The notes: a model not told the origin generated them from the sequence alone. A stretch of 64,000 nt of DNA from Paenibacillus sp. FJAT-26967 (GCF_001541095.1 NZ_LMXH01000001.1:63536-127535), one strand, 5' to 3'; positions 26,264 through 35,584 are shown, numbered from the stretch's first letter. Numbers and translations are program-made.

Positions 26264-27652
26264 ATGTCCAAACAAGATCCGAAGATGAATTTGACAGAAG
26301 GACCGATAGCGCGCAAACTGCTTCTCTTCTCCCTTCCGGTTCTGTACGGGAATGTCCTTCAATCCCTCAATGGAACGGTAAATAGTATCTGGGTAGGTAA
26401 ATTTCTAGGTGAGAGCGCTTTCGCCGCTACCTCTAATGCAAATAATGTGATGTTTCTGATGTTAAGCTCGATCTTCGGAATCGGGATGGCGTCCACGATT
26501 ATGATCGGACAGAGCATTGGCTCGGGCGATATAGGACAAGCCAAGAGAGTAGTCGGGACAAGCGCCTTGTTCTTTTTTACGTTGTCCATGTTCGTTGCTG
26601 CGGCCGGTTTTTTCTTGTCTCCTCAAATCTTGGGCTGGATGAATACGCCCCCGGATGCGATAGAGATGGCTAATGCGTATCTCCGTATTATTTTTATGAG
26701 TATGCCGTTCATGTTCTGCTTCAGCCTGATTATGACAATTCTCCGCGGTGCGGGAGATTCCAAGACGCCTTTTAAATTCCTGGTCATGGCAATTATCCTC
26801 GATATCGTGCTGAACCCGCTGCTGATCTTCGGCTGGGGGCCGGTCCCGGCATTTAATATTTCGGGTTCGGCACTTGCGACAGCGATCTCTCAATTTGTCG
26901 CGCTTGCCGCCATTCTCCTCTCGCTGTACCGCAAAAAGCATTTTCTGCGGATTACGCGTGCCGACCGCCAGCTTCTTCGCTACGATCGGGAAATTATAGG
27001 TTCCCTGGTTAAGAAAGGGGTTCCCATGGGTTTGCAGATGATCGTCGTATCGACGAGTGCGCTTGCGATGATTAATCTCGTCAATCGTTTCGGTTCGGAG
27101 GCTACGGCTGCTTTCGGCGCGGCTATGCAGCTGTCCTCTTATATTCAGATGCCGGCGATGGCAATCGGGGGTGCCGTATCTTCCTTTGCGGCTCAGAATG
27201 TCGGCGCAGGCAAATGGGACCGGGTTCACCGGGTTACGTGGCTTGGGGTTGTCTTTAACTTTTTAATGACGGGCGTGCTTGTCGTTCTCATTTATCTGTT
27301 TAACCGCCAGGCGCTGGGCCTGTTTCTTCCGGAAGGCCGGGCCATTGAAATCGGCATGACGATCAACACGATCACGTTGTGGAGTTTCGTTATTTTCGGC
27401 ATCACTTTCGTTGTGTCGGGTGTGGTCCGCTCGACCGGGGCTGTCATGGTGCCGCTGCTGATTACGTTCCTCGCCCTGTGGTGCATGCGTATTCCGCTAT
27501 CCTATTATCTGGCTGATTCCTATGGGTTAGATGCCGTCTGGTGGAGCTTCCCGATCGGTTTTACGGTGGGTTCGGTCCTCTCCGTTGCTTATTATTTCTG
27601 GGGAAATTGGAAGAAGGCGAATATGCTTACGTACGGTGCTTCGAAGTCTTAA
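26264..27652 (+). CDS. MATE-family efflux transporter
   Basis: The 462-residue product has twelve predicted membrane segments in two related halves. It has the MATE features LPVLYGNVLQSLNGTVNSIWVG near the start, ILRGAGDSKTPF at the end of the first half, and VGAGKWDRV in the second. It should export cationic drugs or metabolites using a sodium or proton gradient. The ATG at 26264 is about 12 bases after AGGAGG and gives the usual family length; a GTG at 26201 would add 21 basic residues without a ribosome binding site. Confidence 0.9.
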   Translation: MSKQDPKMNLTEGPIARKLLLFSLPVLYGNVLQSLNGTVNSIWVGKFLGESAFAATSNANNVMFLMLSSIFGIGMASTIMIGQSIGSGDIGQAKRVVGTSALFFFTLSMFVAAAGFFLSPQILGWMNTPPDAIEMANAYLRIIFMSMPFMFCFSLIMTILRGAGDSKTPFKFLVMAIILDIVLNPLLIFGWGPVPAFNISGSALATAISQFVALAAILLSLYRKKHFLRITRADRQLLRYDREIIGSLVKKGVPMGLQMIVVSTSALAMINLVNRFGSEATAAFGAAMQLSSYIQMPAMAIGGAVSSFAAQNVGAGKWDRVHRVTWLGVVFNFLMTGVLVVLIYLFNRQALGLFLPEGRAIEIGMTINTITLWSFVIFGITFVVSGVVRSTGAVMVPLLITFLALWCMRIPLSYYLADSYGLDAVWWSFPIGFTVGSVLSVAYYFWGNWKKANMLTYGASKS

Positions 27653-27678
27653 GTGGCTTAATCCTGCATGCTGATCTT

Positions 27679-27706
27679 AAAAGGCGCCCAATCATGGGCG
27701 TCTTTG
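27679..27706 (+). terminator. Terminator after the MATE gene
   Basis: AAAGGCGCCC pairs with GGGCGTCTTT across a short loop. Confidence 0.75.
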
Positions 27707-27788
27707 TGCACCTTCTGGGCATTCGTACATACGATGTGGTAGATGCAAGAAGCTACATCACAATCTACCGAATGCGAGGGAATGAGCC

Positions 27789-28142
27789 ATGACTTTCGAG
27801 GGACAGAATCAGGAAGCTTTTTTGAACCAGGGTAACTTTTTTGAGCAGCAGCAAGATTGGAATCAAGGGACTGCCTTGATCAACAGTGAGGAAGAAGAAG
27901 CAAGGAAAAATCAGTTTGGCGGACCCGGCGGCAATCCGGGTGGTTATCACGGCGGTTTCCATGGAGGTTATCCGGGAGGCGGCGGCTATCATCATGGCGG
28001 AGGCTACCACCACGGAGGCTATCCGAATTATCCTTTCTACCCTTACTATCCGCAGCAGCCGTTTTATCCTTATTATCCTCCTTATTACAATTATCCGTAT
28101 CCATACCCGTACCCATACCCGTACTATCCGTACAAAAGATAA
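27789..28142 (+). CDS. Gly/His/Tyr/Pro-rich repetitive small protein
   Basis: The 117-residue product has an acidic, Gln/Asn-rich first third (residues 1-42), then a Gly-His-rich block with GGYHGGFHGGYPGGGGYHH, then a Tyr-Pro block that ends in repeated YPYP and YKR. It has no signal peptide. The composition resembles cross-linked spore coat or similar structural proteins of Bacillales; this is an inference from composition only. GAGGG lies before the ATG, and a terminator follows directly, so it is a single-gene unit. Confidence 0.7.
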   Translation: MTFEGQNQEAFLNQGNFFEQQQDWNQGTALINSEEEEARKNQFGGPGGNPGGYHGGFHGGYPGGGGYHHGGGYHHGGYPNYPFYPYYPQQPFYPYYPPYYNYPYPYPYPYPYYPYKR

Positions 28143-28160
28143 CGGCTCCATATTGAGCAG

Positions 28161-28186
28161 GTCCGGCCTTTGGCCGGACTTTTCCT
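28161..28186 (+). terminator. Terminator after the Gly/His/Tyr/Pro gene
   Basis: GTCCGGCC pairs with GGCCGGAC across TTT, followed by TTTTCC. Confidence 0.9.
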
Positions 28187-28242
28187 TTACATTCGTGCGG
28201 AAGGAAGGGGAGGCAGATGCAGTGGGTTTCAATGCCGGATGA

Positions 28243-28271
28243 TTTTGTTCGGCGGGAAAATAAGCTATAAT
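28243..28271 (+). promoter_or_regulatory. Sigma-A promoter of the 28.3-kb membrane protein
   Basis: TTTTGT and a perfect TATAAT are 17 bases apart. The leader after it can form an ACCCGG/CCGGGT hairpin. Confidence 0.5.
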
Positions 28272-28338
28272 AGAAAAGCCCCGATGGACAACCCGGGATC
28301 GGAAATGTCCGGGTAAACAAATAGACGATAAGACAAGG

Positions 28339-28614
28339 ATGGTTCCGGTGCTTAGAAATATTTCGGATACGCTTTTTTTGATTTCTTTGGCTGTTCTTAT
28401 GGTCTCCGCCATTATGAACGGAATTAATTTTCAATCTTTCCTGCTCAAAAGAAAAGATGATGACCCGCGCAAACTTGAGGTTCCTGTCAAAAGCACTCAG
28501 CTGGAGAAGCAGAACAAGGGCTTGACGACTTTTTTCCGTTCCAAGCTGACATGGATCGGTCTGGCGTGTGTGTTTATCTCGGTCGCACTCTCGTATATCG
28601 AACGTTACGTATAG
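28339..28614 (+). CDS. Small two-helix membrane protein
   Basis: The 91-residue product has hydrophobic segments near residues 10-28 and 70-86, separated by a charged region (KRKDDDPRKLEV..KQNKG). I do not recognise a family. The start is ambiguous: ATG at 28339 lacks a good ribosome binding site, whereas GTG at 28348 is seven bases after AAGGATGG. A promoter sits 70 bases upstream. Confidence 0.65.
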   Translation: MVPVLRNISDTLFLISLAVLMVSAIMNGINFQSFLLKRKDDDPRKLEVPVKSTQLEKQNKGLTTFFRSKLTWIGLACVFISVALSYIERYV

Positions 28615-28774
28615 AAATTGAAAGACGGCCGCAGTCTTGGAAGACAGGCCGCTTCTTGTCGTTCGTTTATAGTTAAAACCTATTAAGTGTGTTGATATTA
28701 AGTATTGGAATTTATAAAGATGTACGCGCATACTAGATCTATATCCATATTTTGTTAAGTCGGGGGCGATATAG

Positions 28775-29551
28775 ATGTTGAACCGTACGGAAGATGTAAG
28801 CTGGGATGCGGGGCACTATGACAGTCAGATGGATTTTGTGGCCAAACACGGAAGATCCGTGCTGGAGCTGTTGGGTCCGGTTCAAGGGGAGTCAGTACTG
28901 GATCTGGGCTGCGGGACAGGCAGCTTGAGTGTGGAGTTAGCGGAGCGGGGAGCGGATGTGACCGGAGTTGATCTGTCGGAGTCGATGATCGAACAGGCAC
29001 GGCTGAAGTATCCCGGGCTCCGGTTTGAGGTGGGGGATATGCGCAGTTACCGCTCCCCCCGTCCATTCGATGCCGTATTCTCGAACGCGGCGCTGCACTG
29101 GGTTCCGCAGGCGGACGAGGCTGCCCGCACGATAGCGGCAGCACTGAAGCCCGGCGGCCGTTTGGCCGCCGAGTTCGGCGGCTTCGGCAATGTGGCCCGC
29201 ATTGAGCGGGCACTGGCCGAAGCGCTTGCCGGAGCGGGGATTGATCCGGCAGGGCGCAACCCCTGGTATTTCCCGACGATCGGGGAATACTCGGCGCTTC
29301 TGGAGCGCGCGGGGCTGGATGTCCGCTACGCGGAACGGTTCGACCGCCCGACGCCGCTTCCGGAAGGGGAGCTTGGGCTGCGCCACTGGCTTCATGCGTT
29401 CGCCGGAAGCTACTACGCTGGCCTCGGCAGCGAGGTGCAGGAGCGCGTGACGGCTGCCGTGGAGGAGCGTCTGCGGCCGGAGCTGTACGCGGACGGCACA
29501 TGGAGCGCAGACTACAGCCGCATCCGCGTTCTGGCGGTGAAGCTGCGGTAA
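28775..29551 (+). CDS. Class I SAM-dependent methyltransferase
   Basis: The 258-residue product has SAM motif I VLDLGCGTGSLSVELAERGADV near residues 42-63, the acidic VTGVDLSESMI (motif II), and PFDAVFSNAALHWVPQADEAARTI, a trans-aconitate-methyltransferase-like pattern. The substrate is probably a small molecule. GGGGGCG lies before the ATG. Its second half is very GC-rich. Confidence 0.85.
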   Translation: MLNRTEDVSWDAGHYDSQMDFVAKHGRSVLELLGPVQGESVLDLGCGTGSLSVELAERGADVTGVDLSESMIEQARLKYPGLRFEVGDMRSYRSPRPFDAVFSNAALHWVPQADEAARTIAAALKPGGRLAAEFGGFGNVARIERALAEALAGAGIDPAGRNPWYFPTIGEYSALLERAGLDVRYAERFDRPTPLPEGELGLRHWLHAFAGSYYAGLGSEVQERVTAAVEERLRPELYADGTWSADYSRIRVLAVKLR

Positions 29552-29589
29552 GCAGGAGGGTGTGGGTGTGACTCTCCTGCTGGAGGAAT

Positions 29590-29620
29590 AAGGGCGCCGG
29601 CTGCTGCGGCGTCCTTGTTG
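29590..29620 (+). terminator. Terminator-like hairpin after the methyltransferase gene
   Basis: AAGGGCGCCG pairs with CGGCGTCCTT. A second inverted repeat, AGCAGGAG/CTCCTGCT, lies just upstream. The remaining gap to 29977 shows no gene that I can support. Confidence 0.65.
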
Positions 29621-29977
29621 TACGGGGCTGCGCCACGGGCGGCAAAGGTGGCTCCAGCAGTTCCGGCAGTTGTTGCCGCTCAGCGGCTGGCCGGGGACTG
29701 CGCGGGTTGCAGCCATACGGCGCGTGGATGCTAACCACAGGCCTGGTGTGTTAAGGTGCGCCCGGTCGGACAAAATGCATGATTGGCAGCGCCTTGTCCG
29801 GCAAGATGTAAACTGCAGCATGCAGATGCTAATGACAACCCAAAGCGATCCGCATGAGCTCCAGTCCCGGCATCACGGCCAACAGGTGCCATTCTTATGT
29901 ACAACGCCTGCGGGCTACATCCACACCGGAAAAAAATTACTTGCAAACAGTTCGAATTTTTCCTTCAAATCCTTATA

Positions 29978-31042
29978 TTACCCCGACGCACGGGCGATGA
30001 ACTCAGGCGCGAGCACCACTTTCTCATTCGCCCGTCCGGGGTGCTGCTTCCGGTAGAGGAGTGTCTCTACCGCGCGGATACCCAGCAGCTCCTTGCTCAG
30101 CTCAACGGTGCTGAGCGGAGGGGATGCGGCGGCAGCGGCTTCAATGTTATCGAAGCCGATTACCCGACACTGCTCCGGAATGCTGCATCCGCGCCGCTTG
30201 AGCAGTGTGAGAAGCTCAAGCGCTATGTAATCGTCCGCGCAGATAAAACCATCGGGCAGTTCGCCGTTCTTGAGCTGGTTGACCCGGACCGCTAAATCCT
30301 GCGCCCAAGTGGGACTGGTCATATAGGGAACTGTCCATCTGGACAGCGCGACCGGCTGTCCTTGTTCCGCAGCGGCTTCCGCAGCCAGACGGCAGCCCAG
30401 TGCACGTTCCCGGAAGCTCATGGAATAGGAATCGCTGCCGATAAAAACCAGAGAGTCGCAGCCTTCTCGCAGGAGCTGCTTGCAGGCTGCAATAGCTCCG
30501 TCCATGTTGCTGTTAACGACGCAGTCTACATTAACAAGCGGTTCATCATGGTCGACTAGTACGAGGGGAAGATTGGTCTGCTGCAATGAAATAACCGCAC
30601 GAGTCGAGAAGGTGCCGAGCAGAATATGTCCTGTGCATAGAGCAGGATCCAGGTAATCGGGTATATTTAGCTCATTTTCCTGATGGGGAGGAACCGGAAC
30701 GATCCAATAAGAGATTTTCTTCTCCCGGCATTCTTGAGTAAGCCCCCCCAGTACCTTAGACCAGAAAAAAGGATCCAGTTGTTTGACGGTGTGGATCCAG
30801 ACCAGAATGTAGGTTTCGCCCGGTAACCCGTGATTAGCGAAAGAATGGATACGTGTCCTAAGCTCAGCTGAAGCTGAGCTTTTTATGATTTTTTTACGGT
30901 ACCCCATGGATTTGGCCGTTTCAATGATTTTAAGCCTTGTTTCTTCGCTGACCCCGTATTTGCCGGAAAGCGCTTGCGAAACTGTGTATTTAGAAATGCC
31001 AAGCCGATCGGCAATATTTTGCATGGAGACATGTTTACTCAT
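29978..31042 (-). CDS. LacI-family transcriptional regulator
   Basis: The 354-residue product has a LacI headpiece, VSMQNIADRLGISKYTVSQALSGKYGVSE, followed by the hinge and a periplasmic-binding-like effector domain (residues about 75-354). That domain has VLVDHDEPLVNVDCVVNSNMDGA and the C-terminal VIGFDNIEAAAAASPPLSTVELSKELLG. It should bind a sugar-like effector. No sugar genes are adjacent; the flanking DUF817 gene is divergent. The ATG at 31042 opens the family's usual N-terminus. Confidence 0.92.
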   Translation of the reverse strand: MSKHVSMQNIADRLGISKYTVSQALSGKYGVSEETRLKIIETAKSMGYRKKIIKSSASAELRTRIHSFANHGLPGETYILVWIHTVKQLDPFFWSKVLGGLTQECREKKISYWIVPVPPHQENELNIPDYLDPALCTGHILLGTFSTRAVISLQQTNLPLVLVDHDEPLVNVDCVVNSNMDGAIAACKQLLREGCDSLVFIGSDSYSMSFRERALGCRLAAEAAAEQGQPVALSRWTVPYMTSPTWAQDLAVRVNQLKNGELPDGFICADDYIALELLTLLKRRGCSIPEQCRVIGFDNIEAAAAASPPLSTVELSKELLGIRAVETLLYRKQHPGRANEKVVLAPEFIARASG

Positions 31043-31270
31043 CGTGCACCGCCTTTTCGGTTCATATCCACAGGACTTTTTATCATTTTTCCCTCATTAA
31101 GCCATTCTGTCAATACTTTCTTTTTGCATCCCTTCCTGACATTTCCTTTCTTCTAATATAGACCTTTTGCTTCGCGGGATTTATGCTAAACTAACAAAGA
31201 TGTACATTATCTTGATTAATTGGGATCAGGAAAAGAGGCAGTGTGAACTGCAAATGAATGGAGGGGCAGG

Positions 31271-32080
31271 TTGTTGGTCAAAACCTTACAGCTGCAAGCC
31301 AGACAGCTTCTTATGTTCGGCTATCAACAGGCATTGTCTTGTTTGTTTCCGGCTCTGATCTTTGCGAGTCTGGCGATTTTAAAAGTATTTGATGTCCCTT
31401 ATATGTATGATGTCATGCTCGTGGTCTGTCTTCTGATCCAATGGATCATGGTTAAAACCGGTCTTGAAACGAGGGATGAGTTGAAAGTTATCTGCCTGTT
31501 TCATTTGATCGGGCTTGCCCTGGAGATCTTTAAAGTAAACATGGGCTCGTGGTCTTATCCTCAGGAAGCCTGGACGAAAGTATGGGGCGTCCCGCTCTAC
31601 AGCGGATTTATGTATGCCAGTGTAGCGAGTTATTTATGCCAGGCCTGGCGCAGACTTCATGTTCAGATACATCGTTGGCCTTCTTCCTGGCTGACTGTAC
31701 CGATCGGAGCAGCCATTTATTTGAATTTTATGACGCATCATTACATAACGGATTTGCGCTGGGTGCTGACTGCGCTCTTATTTGTAATCTTCTTCCGCTC
31801 GGCAGTTACGTTCCGGGTAAGAACAATCAGTTACCGTATGCCGGTTATCCTTTCTTTTTTCCTGATCGGATTCTTTGTGTGGCTGGCTGAGAACATAGCG
31901 ACTTATTTGGGCGCTTGGCAGTATCCCAATCAGAGGGAAGCGTGGAGCATGGTATCTTTGGGTAAAATGAGCTCCTGGTTTCTACTCGTTATTGTGAGTT
32001 TCCTGATCGTTTCTCAGCTTAAGCATGTGAAATCCAGTGAAAGCCGCGGGCAGGAGCCGCCAGTTTCGGTATCGGACTAG
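31271..32080 (+). CDS. DUF817 integral membrane protein
   Basis: The 269-residue product has about eight membrane segments and the DUF817 pattern: EIFKVNMGSWSYPQEAW, PLYSGFMYASVASYLCQAWRR, NFMTHHYITDLRW, ENIATYLGAWQYPNQ. B. subtilis YoaT belongs to this family; its function is not known. GGAGGGG is five bases before the TTG start at 31271. It precedes a second membrane protein gene in the same direction, so the two may be co-transcribed. Confidence 0.85.
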   Translation: MLVKTLQLQARQLLMFGYQQALSCLFPALIFASLAILKVFDVPYMYDVMLVVCLLIQWIMVKTGLETRDELKVICLFHLIGLALEIFKVNMGSWSYPQEAWTKVWGVPLYSGFMYASVASYLCQAWRRLHVQIHRWPSSWLTVPIGAAIYLNFMTHHYITDLRWVLTALLFVIFFRSAVTFRVRTISYRMPVILSFFLIGFFVWLAENIATYLGAWQYPNQREAWSMVSLGKMSSWFLLVIVSFLIVSQLKHVKSSESRGQEPPVSVSD

Positions 32081-32162
32081 TGCGGGGAGAGGCGGCAACG
32101 ATTTCCATGCCTGCAGAAGGGGTAAAGGAACGTATACTTTGCTTCACCATGGGGGGATTCAG

Positions 32163-32867
32163 ATGGTAATGGGGTGGTTGTGGGCCGTACAGGTTGTTTT
32201 GTTCATAGCAGGCACCGCTTCCGGCATTCGCCGAAATAATAAGGAAGGCTCGGGGCTGAGCCTTCCGCTGTGGGCCAGAATGTGCATAAGCCTGACATTG
32301 ACTGCGGCAGCCTTTGCACTCTGGAGAGGGAATCAGGACTCACCCTATGCCGAATGGGTATTCTGGGGAATGGCCTGGTCCTTCATCGGTGATTTAACGA
32401 TGGCGGGACTGATTCCTATGCGCCATAGACTCATAGGAGGAATGGCTACGTTCGCAGTGGCTCACGGCTTTTACATTGCAGCTTTTACAGCAGCTCTGAA
32501 TAACGAGGGTGTCTCTGTTCTTAACACAGGTCTAATCCTTGCGGGGGTAATTTATCTGGTGCTGCTCATAGCCGGGTGGCTGCGGTATATCCGGAATCTG
32601 CAGGCTCCATACGGCTACAATGCCGGAGCATTTGTGTATGGTCTATGGATTAGCATCATGGCTTCCGTGGCGGTCGCACTTGCCTGGGGCCTGGGCGCAG
32701 CACACTGGGTTACCGCGCTTGGCGGCCTGCTCTTTGTGATTTCGGATTTTATTATTGCAGTTGTTACAATCGGAGCTAAACCGTTTCGCCATAACGCTTA
32801 TTGGGTCTGGTTAACGTATGTAGGTGCACAGATGTGTATCGTGTACGCATCTGTTCTTGCCCTCTGA
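32163..32867 (+). CDS. YhhN/TMEM86-family membrane protein (lysoplasmalogenase-like)
   Basis: The 234-residue product has about eight hydrophobic segments with YhhN features. These are WSFIGDLTMAGLIP, GMATFAVAHGFYIAAF, RYIRNLQAPYGYNAGAFVYG and GGLLFVISDFIIAV, where the conserved Asp and His residues sit in membrane helices. Animal members hydrolyse the vinyl-ether bond of lysoplasmalogens; in Bacillales the substrate is unknown. The ATG at 32163 is close behind GGGGGGATT. A longer upstream start would overlap the DUF817 gene and add a non-family basic segment. Confidence 0.82.
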   Translation: MVMGWLWAVQVVLFIAGTASGIRRNNKEGSGLSLPLWARMCISLTLTAAAFALWRGNQDSPYAEWVFWGMAWSFIGDLTMAGLIPMRHRLIGGMATFAVAHGFYIAAFTAALNNEGVSVLNTGLILAGVIYLVLLIAGWLRYIRNLQAPYGYNAGAFVYGLWISIMASVAVALAWGLGAAHWVTALGGLLFVISDFIIAVVTIGAKPFRHNAYWVWLTYVGAQMCIVYASVLAL

Positions 32868-32973
32868 AGAACGCTTGTGAGAGTAAACGGTGTCAAAAGC
32901 AGGCTGATGTTGACAGAACATTTCCCGGGCAATGTCAAATGCTGTAAGGGCAGGAATGAGGCTTAGGCTATCA

Positions 32974-33735
32974 TTATTCGATAGTCACGTTCACTTTTTC
33001 ACCGTTAGTCTGATCGTAATGAAGGAAAGCCGCATCCAAAAAAGCAAGCAGTTCAGGGTCGAGTGGATAAAGGCGCATCGGATTCTCTGACTTCCCGTGC
33101 TGATCCCATACTTTATTCACTAACTGCATGTTACCGTCCATAGCCTGTACGGCCATTTCCGTAATACGCCCAGCAAGATGCTGGGCAGCATCGGAGGCAG
33201 GATCTTCATGCATGAGTGTTTTGGCCTCAGCGATTATATCCAGCCACGGCTGCATTCCTGTCTCTTCCTTGTTGAGATTAGGGAGATTCTTCAGACTTTC
33301 CCTTTCCTCCGTGCTGAAATGTGCTTGCATATAACGTATTTTCTCAGCGGGGTCCCGCTGCGATAAGCGGATCATTTCAAACATCGTGCTCCAGTTTAAG
33401 GTGCCTTCGATCTGCACAGAGTGGAGCGTTGCATGGAGCATACTCTCCAACTCATGAAGTTTCTCTTTCTCCTGTTTGACCATCTCGAGCTGATCTTTCA
33501 GGCATGTCTGCCAGTCGGGCCCGTAATGGGTGAGCATTTCCCGGATAGCCTTCAGGCTGAGTCCCATTCTTTTAAGAATGGAGATTTGCTCAAGTTTGAT
33601 GATGTCTTCATCGGAATAGAGCCGATGTCCGCCTTCTGTCGCGCTTGAAGGCTTCAGGAGACCGATTCCGTCATAGTGATGGAGTGTGCGTACGGTTATG
33701 CCCGCTCTGCGGGCCAATTCACCAATGGTATACAT
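32974..33735 (-). CDS. MerR-family regulator with TipAS-like effector domain
   Basis: The 253-residue product starts YTIGELARRAGITVRTLHHYDGIGLLKPS, the MerR winged helix. A long coiled dimer helix follows (about residues 78-115), then a C-terminal region ending LDPELLAFLDAAFLHYDQ, as in Mta/TipAL-like drug-sensing regulators. It would activate by twisting a promoter with a long spacer. GAAGGG lies seven bases before the ATG at 33735. Upstream in-frame starts are rejected because the MerR fold begins at this Met. Confidence 0.88.
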   Translation of the reverse strand: MYTIGELARRAGITVRTLHHYDGIGLLKPSSATEGGHRLYSDEDIIKLEQISILKRMGLSLKAIREMLTHYGPDWQTCLKDQLEMVKQEKEKLHELESMLHATLHSVQIEGTLNWSTMFEMIRLSQRDPAEKIRYMQAHFSTEERESLKNLPNLNKEETGMQPWLDIIAEAKTLMHEDPASDAAQHLAGRITEMAVQAMDGNMQLVNKVWDQHGKSENPMRLYPLDPELLAFLDAAFLHYDQTNGEKVNVTIE

Positions 33736-33763
33736 AGTAGTTCCCTTCATTAAACTTTTCTTT

Positions 33764-33792
33764 ATCCTAAAACTAACCCGGTTTGGCTTCAA
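33764..33792 (-). promoter_or_regulatory. Promoter of the MerR-type gene
   Basis: On the minus strand TTGAAG and TAGGAT are 17 bases apart. The spacer contains AACCGGGTTAG, part of a possible operator. Confidence 0.45.
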
Positions 33793-33949
33793 GTAATTTT
33801 TTCTTCATGAACAGTGCGGGTGCTTCTCAGACGTCTGGAAATCAAGGCGCATAGGGGAACCGGTGTTGTCGAATGCTAGAGAAGCGGAGCGGATGATCGG
33901 CCAAGTCGATCGAACCGTTTACCTCTAACTTTAAAGGAGCTGACGTTTC

Positions 33950-34072
33950 GTGACACACTCGAAAAGCCGCAGAGAAAGTATGGTCAAAAGCCGTAAACAA
34001 AGGCAAAATCCGCACGGTAAGGTCCCTTCGCTCAAAGAAATCGCCGCTGAAACGAGGCAGGGGATCGAGTAG
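33950..34072 (+). CDS. Small basic protein (40 aa)
   Basis: GTG at 33950 follows AAAGGAG by ten bases. The product begins MTHSKSRRESMVKSRKQRQN and ends IAAETRQGIE. It is strongly basic in the first two thirds with an acidic helix-like end. No family is recognised. The frame ends 35 bases before a strong terminator. Its small size and odd composition make this moderate. Confidence 0.45.
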   Translation: MTHSKSRRESMVKSRKQRQNPHGKVPSLKEIAAETRQGIE

Positions 34073-34106
34073 CACGCTTCGGCTTCGATGTAAAGCCACG
34101 GCAGAC

Positions 34107-34140
34107 AAACAGGAGCCCGCATATACGCGGGCTCCTGTTT
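34107..34140. terminator. Bidirectional terminator
   Basis: ACAGGAGCCCGC pairs with GCGGGCTCCTGT across a six-base loop, between the 40-aa gene and czcD. Confidence 0.85.
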
Positions 34141-34173
34141 CCGTTTTCTAAGAGAGTCCTGCATACCGTGAAC

Positions 34174-35235
34174 CTACACTTTCAGCTCCGCATGCTGCAG
34201 ATGCTCGGTTTCCACTTGAATAGTTGTATGCTGGATGTTGAAACGTTCTTCCATCAGGCGGATAGCCTGCTGGAGAATATGCTGGCTGTCAGCCGGGTCT
34301 TCGATTAGAAGGTGGCAGCTGAAGGAGTCAAGACCGGATGTGATGGTCCACGCATGCAGATCGTGAACATCACGGACGCCGGATATGCTGAGCAGCGACT
34401 GTTTGATTTCTTCGCAGTTTATTCGGCTGGGCGCGCCTTCAAGCAGGATATGCGTAGTTGCTTTAAGCACTCCCCAGGCGCTGCGGAGGATTAGAAGAGC
34501 GACAAGGACGCTGATAATCGGATCGGCCTGGTACCACTGGAAGATCAGCATAAGCAGTCCGGCAATGATGGCACCTACGGAGCCTAAGGCATCTCCGAGT
34601 ACGTGTAAGTAAGCGCTTCTTACATTCAAATTGTCCTTGGCGTCTCCCATTCGGGTAAGAAACCAGGCACTTGCCAGATTGGCAAGAAGACCGATGGCTG
34701 CGATAATCATCATCGAGCCGCTGGCAACCACCGGTGGATTAGCGAACCGTTCAATCGCTTCCCGGATAATGAAACCGGCGATAACAAATAAGGTAACGGC
34801 ATTAAAAAGCGCGGTTAAAATTTCAACGCGGTGGAAACCATAGGTCCGCTTGGGCGAAGCGGGTCTGGCTGCAAACCACATTGCAATCAGGCTGAGCAGT
34901 AAAGAAGCTGCATCGCTGAACATATGACCGGCATCCGAAAGAAGGGCCAGAGAATTGGTGACGATTCCCCCGGCAAACTCTAGCAGCATAATACCGGCAG
35001 TAATGATGAAGGCGATGAGAAGCCCTTTCTTGTTGTTCGGACCGTGATGGTGCCCTAAAGCATGATCGTGCCCATGGTCGTGCCCATGATGATCATGCCC
35101 CTGGTGGTCATGACCTCCATCGTGGCTGTGCCCGTTATGACTGTCGCTATGAGGAACCTGGGTCTGGGAGGCTTGGGAGGCTCCGGATGGTCCGTGTGAA
35201 TCATCGGTTCTCTGCGTAGATTTAGGGGAACTCAT
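34174..35235 (-). CDS. czcD: Cation diffusion facilitator, CzcD-type zinc/cobalt/cadmium exporter
   Basis: The 353-residue product has an N-terminal His-rich tract with many HDH/HGH steps (about residues 33-67), then six membrane helices with LLSDAGHMFSDAASL and LHVLGDALGSVGAI. These carry the paired His/Asp metal site of CDF proteins in helices 2 and 5. A cytoplasmic ferredoxin-like domain follows (VRDVHDLHAW). It exports divalent metal in exchange for protons. It lies 17 bases downstream of a CzrA-like repressor gene, a normal czrA-czcD operon. ATG at 35235 is eight bases from GGAG; an ATG nine bases upstream is too close to that site. Confidence 0.94.
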   Translation of the reverse strand: MSSPKSTQRTDDSHGPSGASQASQTQVPHSDSHNGHSHDGGHDHQGHDHHGHDHGHDHALGHHHGPNNKKGLLIAFIITAGIMLLEFAGGIVTNSLALLSDAGHMFSDAASLLLSLIAMWFAARPASPKRTYGFHRVEILTALFNAVTLFVIAGFIIREAIERFANPPVVASGSMMIIAAIGLLANLASAWFLTRMGDAKDNLNVRSAYLHVLGDALGSVGAIIAGLLMLIFQWYQADPIISVLVALLILRSAWGVLKATTHILLEGAPSRINCEEIKQSLLSISGVRDVHDLHAWTITSGLDSFSCHLLIEDPADSQHILQQAIRLMEERFNIQHTTIQVETEHLQHAELKV

Positions 35236-35252
35236 GGAACCCATCTCCTTTG

Positions 35253-35561
35253 CTATTCATGTTCAATATGCTGAATCGTTTGTTTAAGAAGAGAAATGAC
35301 GTGCTCATCGTCGCAAGAATAATATAACGTCTTGCCATCACGGCGGAATTTGACCAGCCGCAGTACTTTAAGCAGGCTAAGCTGGTGTGAGACGGCAGAG
35401 GGGGTCATATTCAGCAGCTCTGCGATGTGATTAACGGAGCACTCCTCTTGGGAGAGCAAGTAAAGAATTTTGATACGTGAAGGATCGGATAGAGCTTTGA
35501 AAATTTGGGAGACAGAATCGACTGTCTGGGGGGAAAGAAAAGTATGGTTGCAAGATTCCAT
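35253..35561 (-). CDS. czrA: ArsR-family metal-responsive repressor, CzrA-like
   Basis: The 102-residue product is an ArsR/SmtB winged helix (FKALSDPSRIKILYLLSQEECSVNHIAELL, then TPSAVSHQLSLLKVLRLVKFRRDG). The last helix carries D85, H87, H98 and H101 with the spacing of the CzrA alpha-5 zinc site (D84/H86/H97/H100 in Staphylococcus). Zinc binding should release it from DNA and induce czcD. Start choice is uncertain: ATG 35561 is 12 bases from GGAG, ATG 35573 touches it, and TTG 35579 precedes it. Confidence 0.88.
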   Translation of the reverse strand: MESCNHTFLSPQTVDSVSQIFKALSDPSRIKILYLLSQEECSVNHIAELLNMTPSAVSHQLSLLKVLRLVKFRRDGKTLYYSCDDEHVISLLKQTIQHIEHE

Positions 35562-35584
35562 GCTATTTGTCATCTCCAATCATC

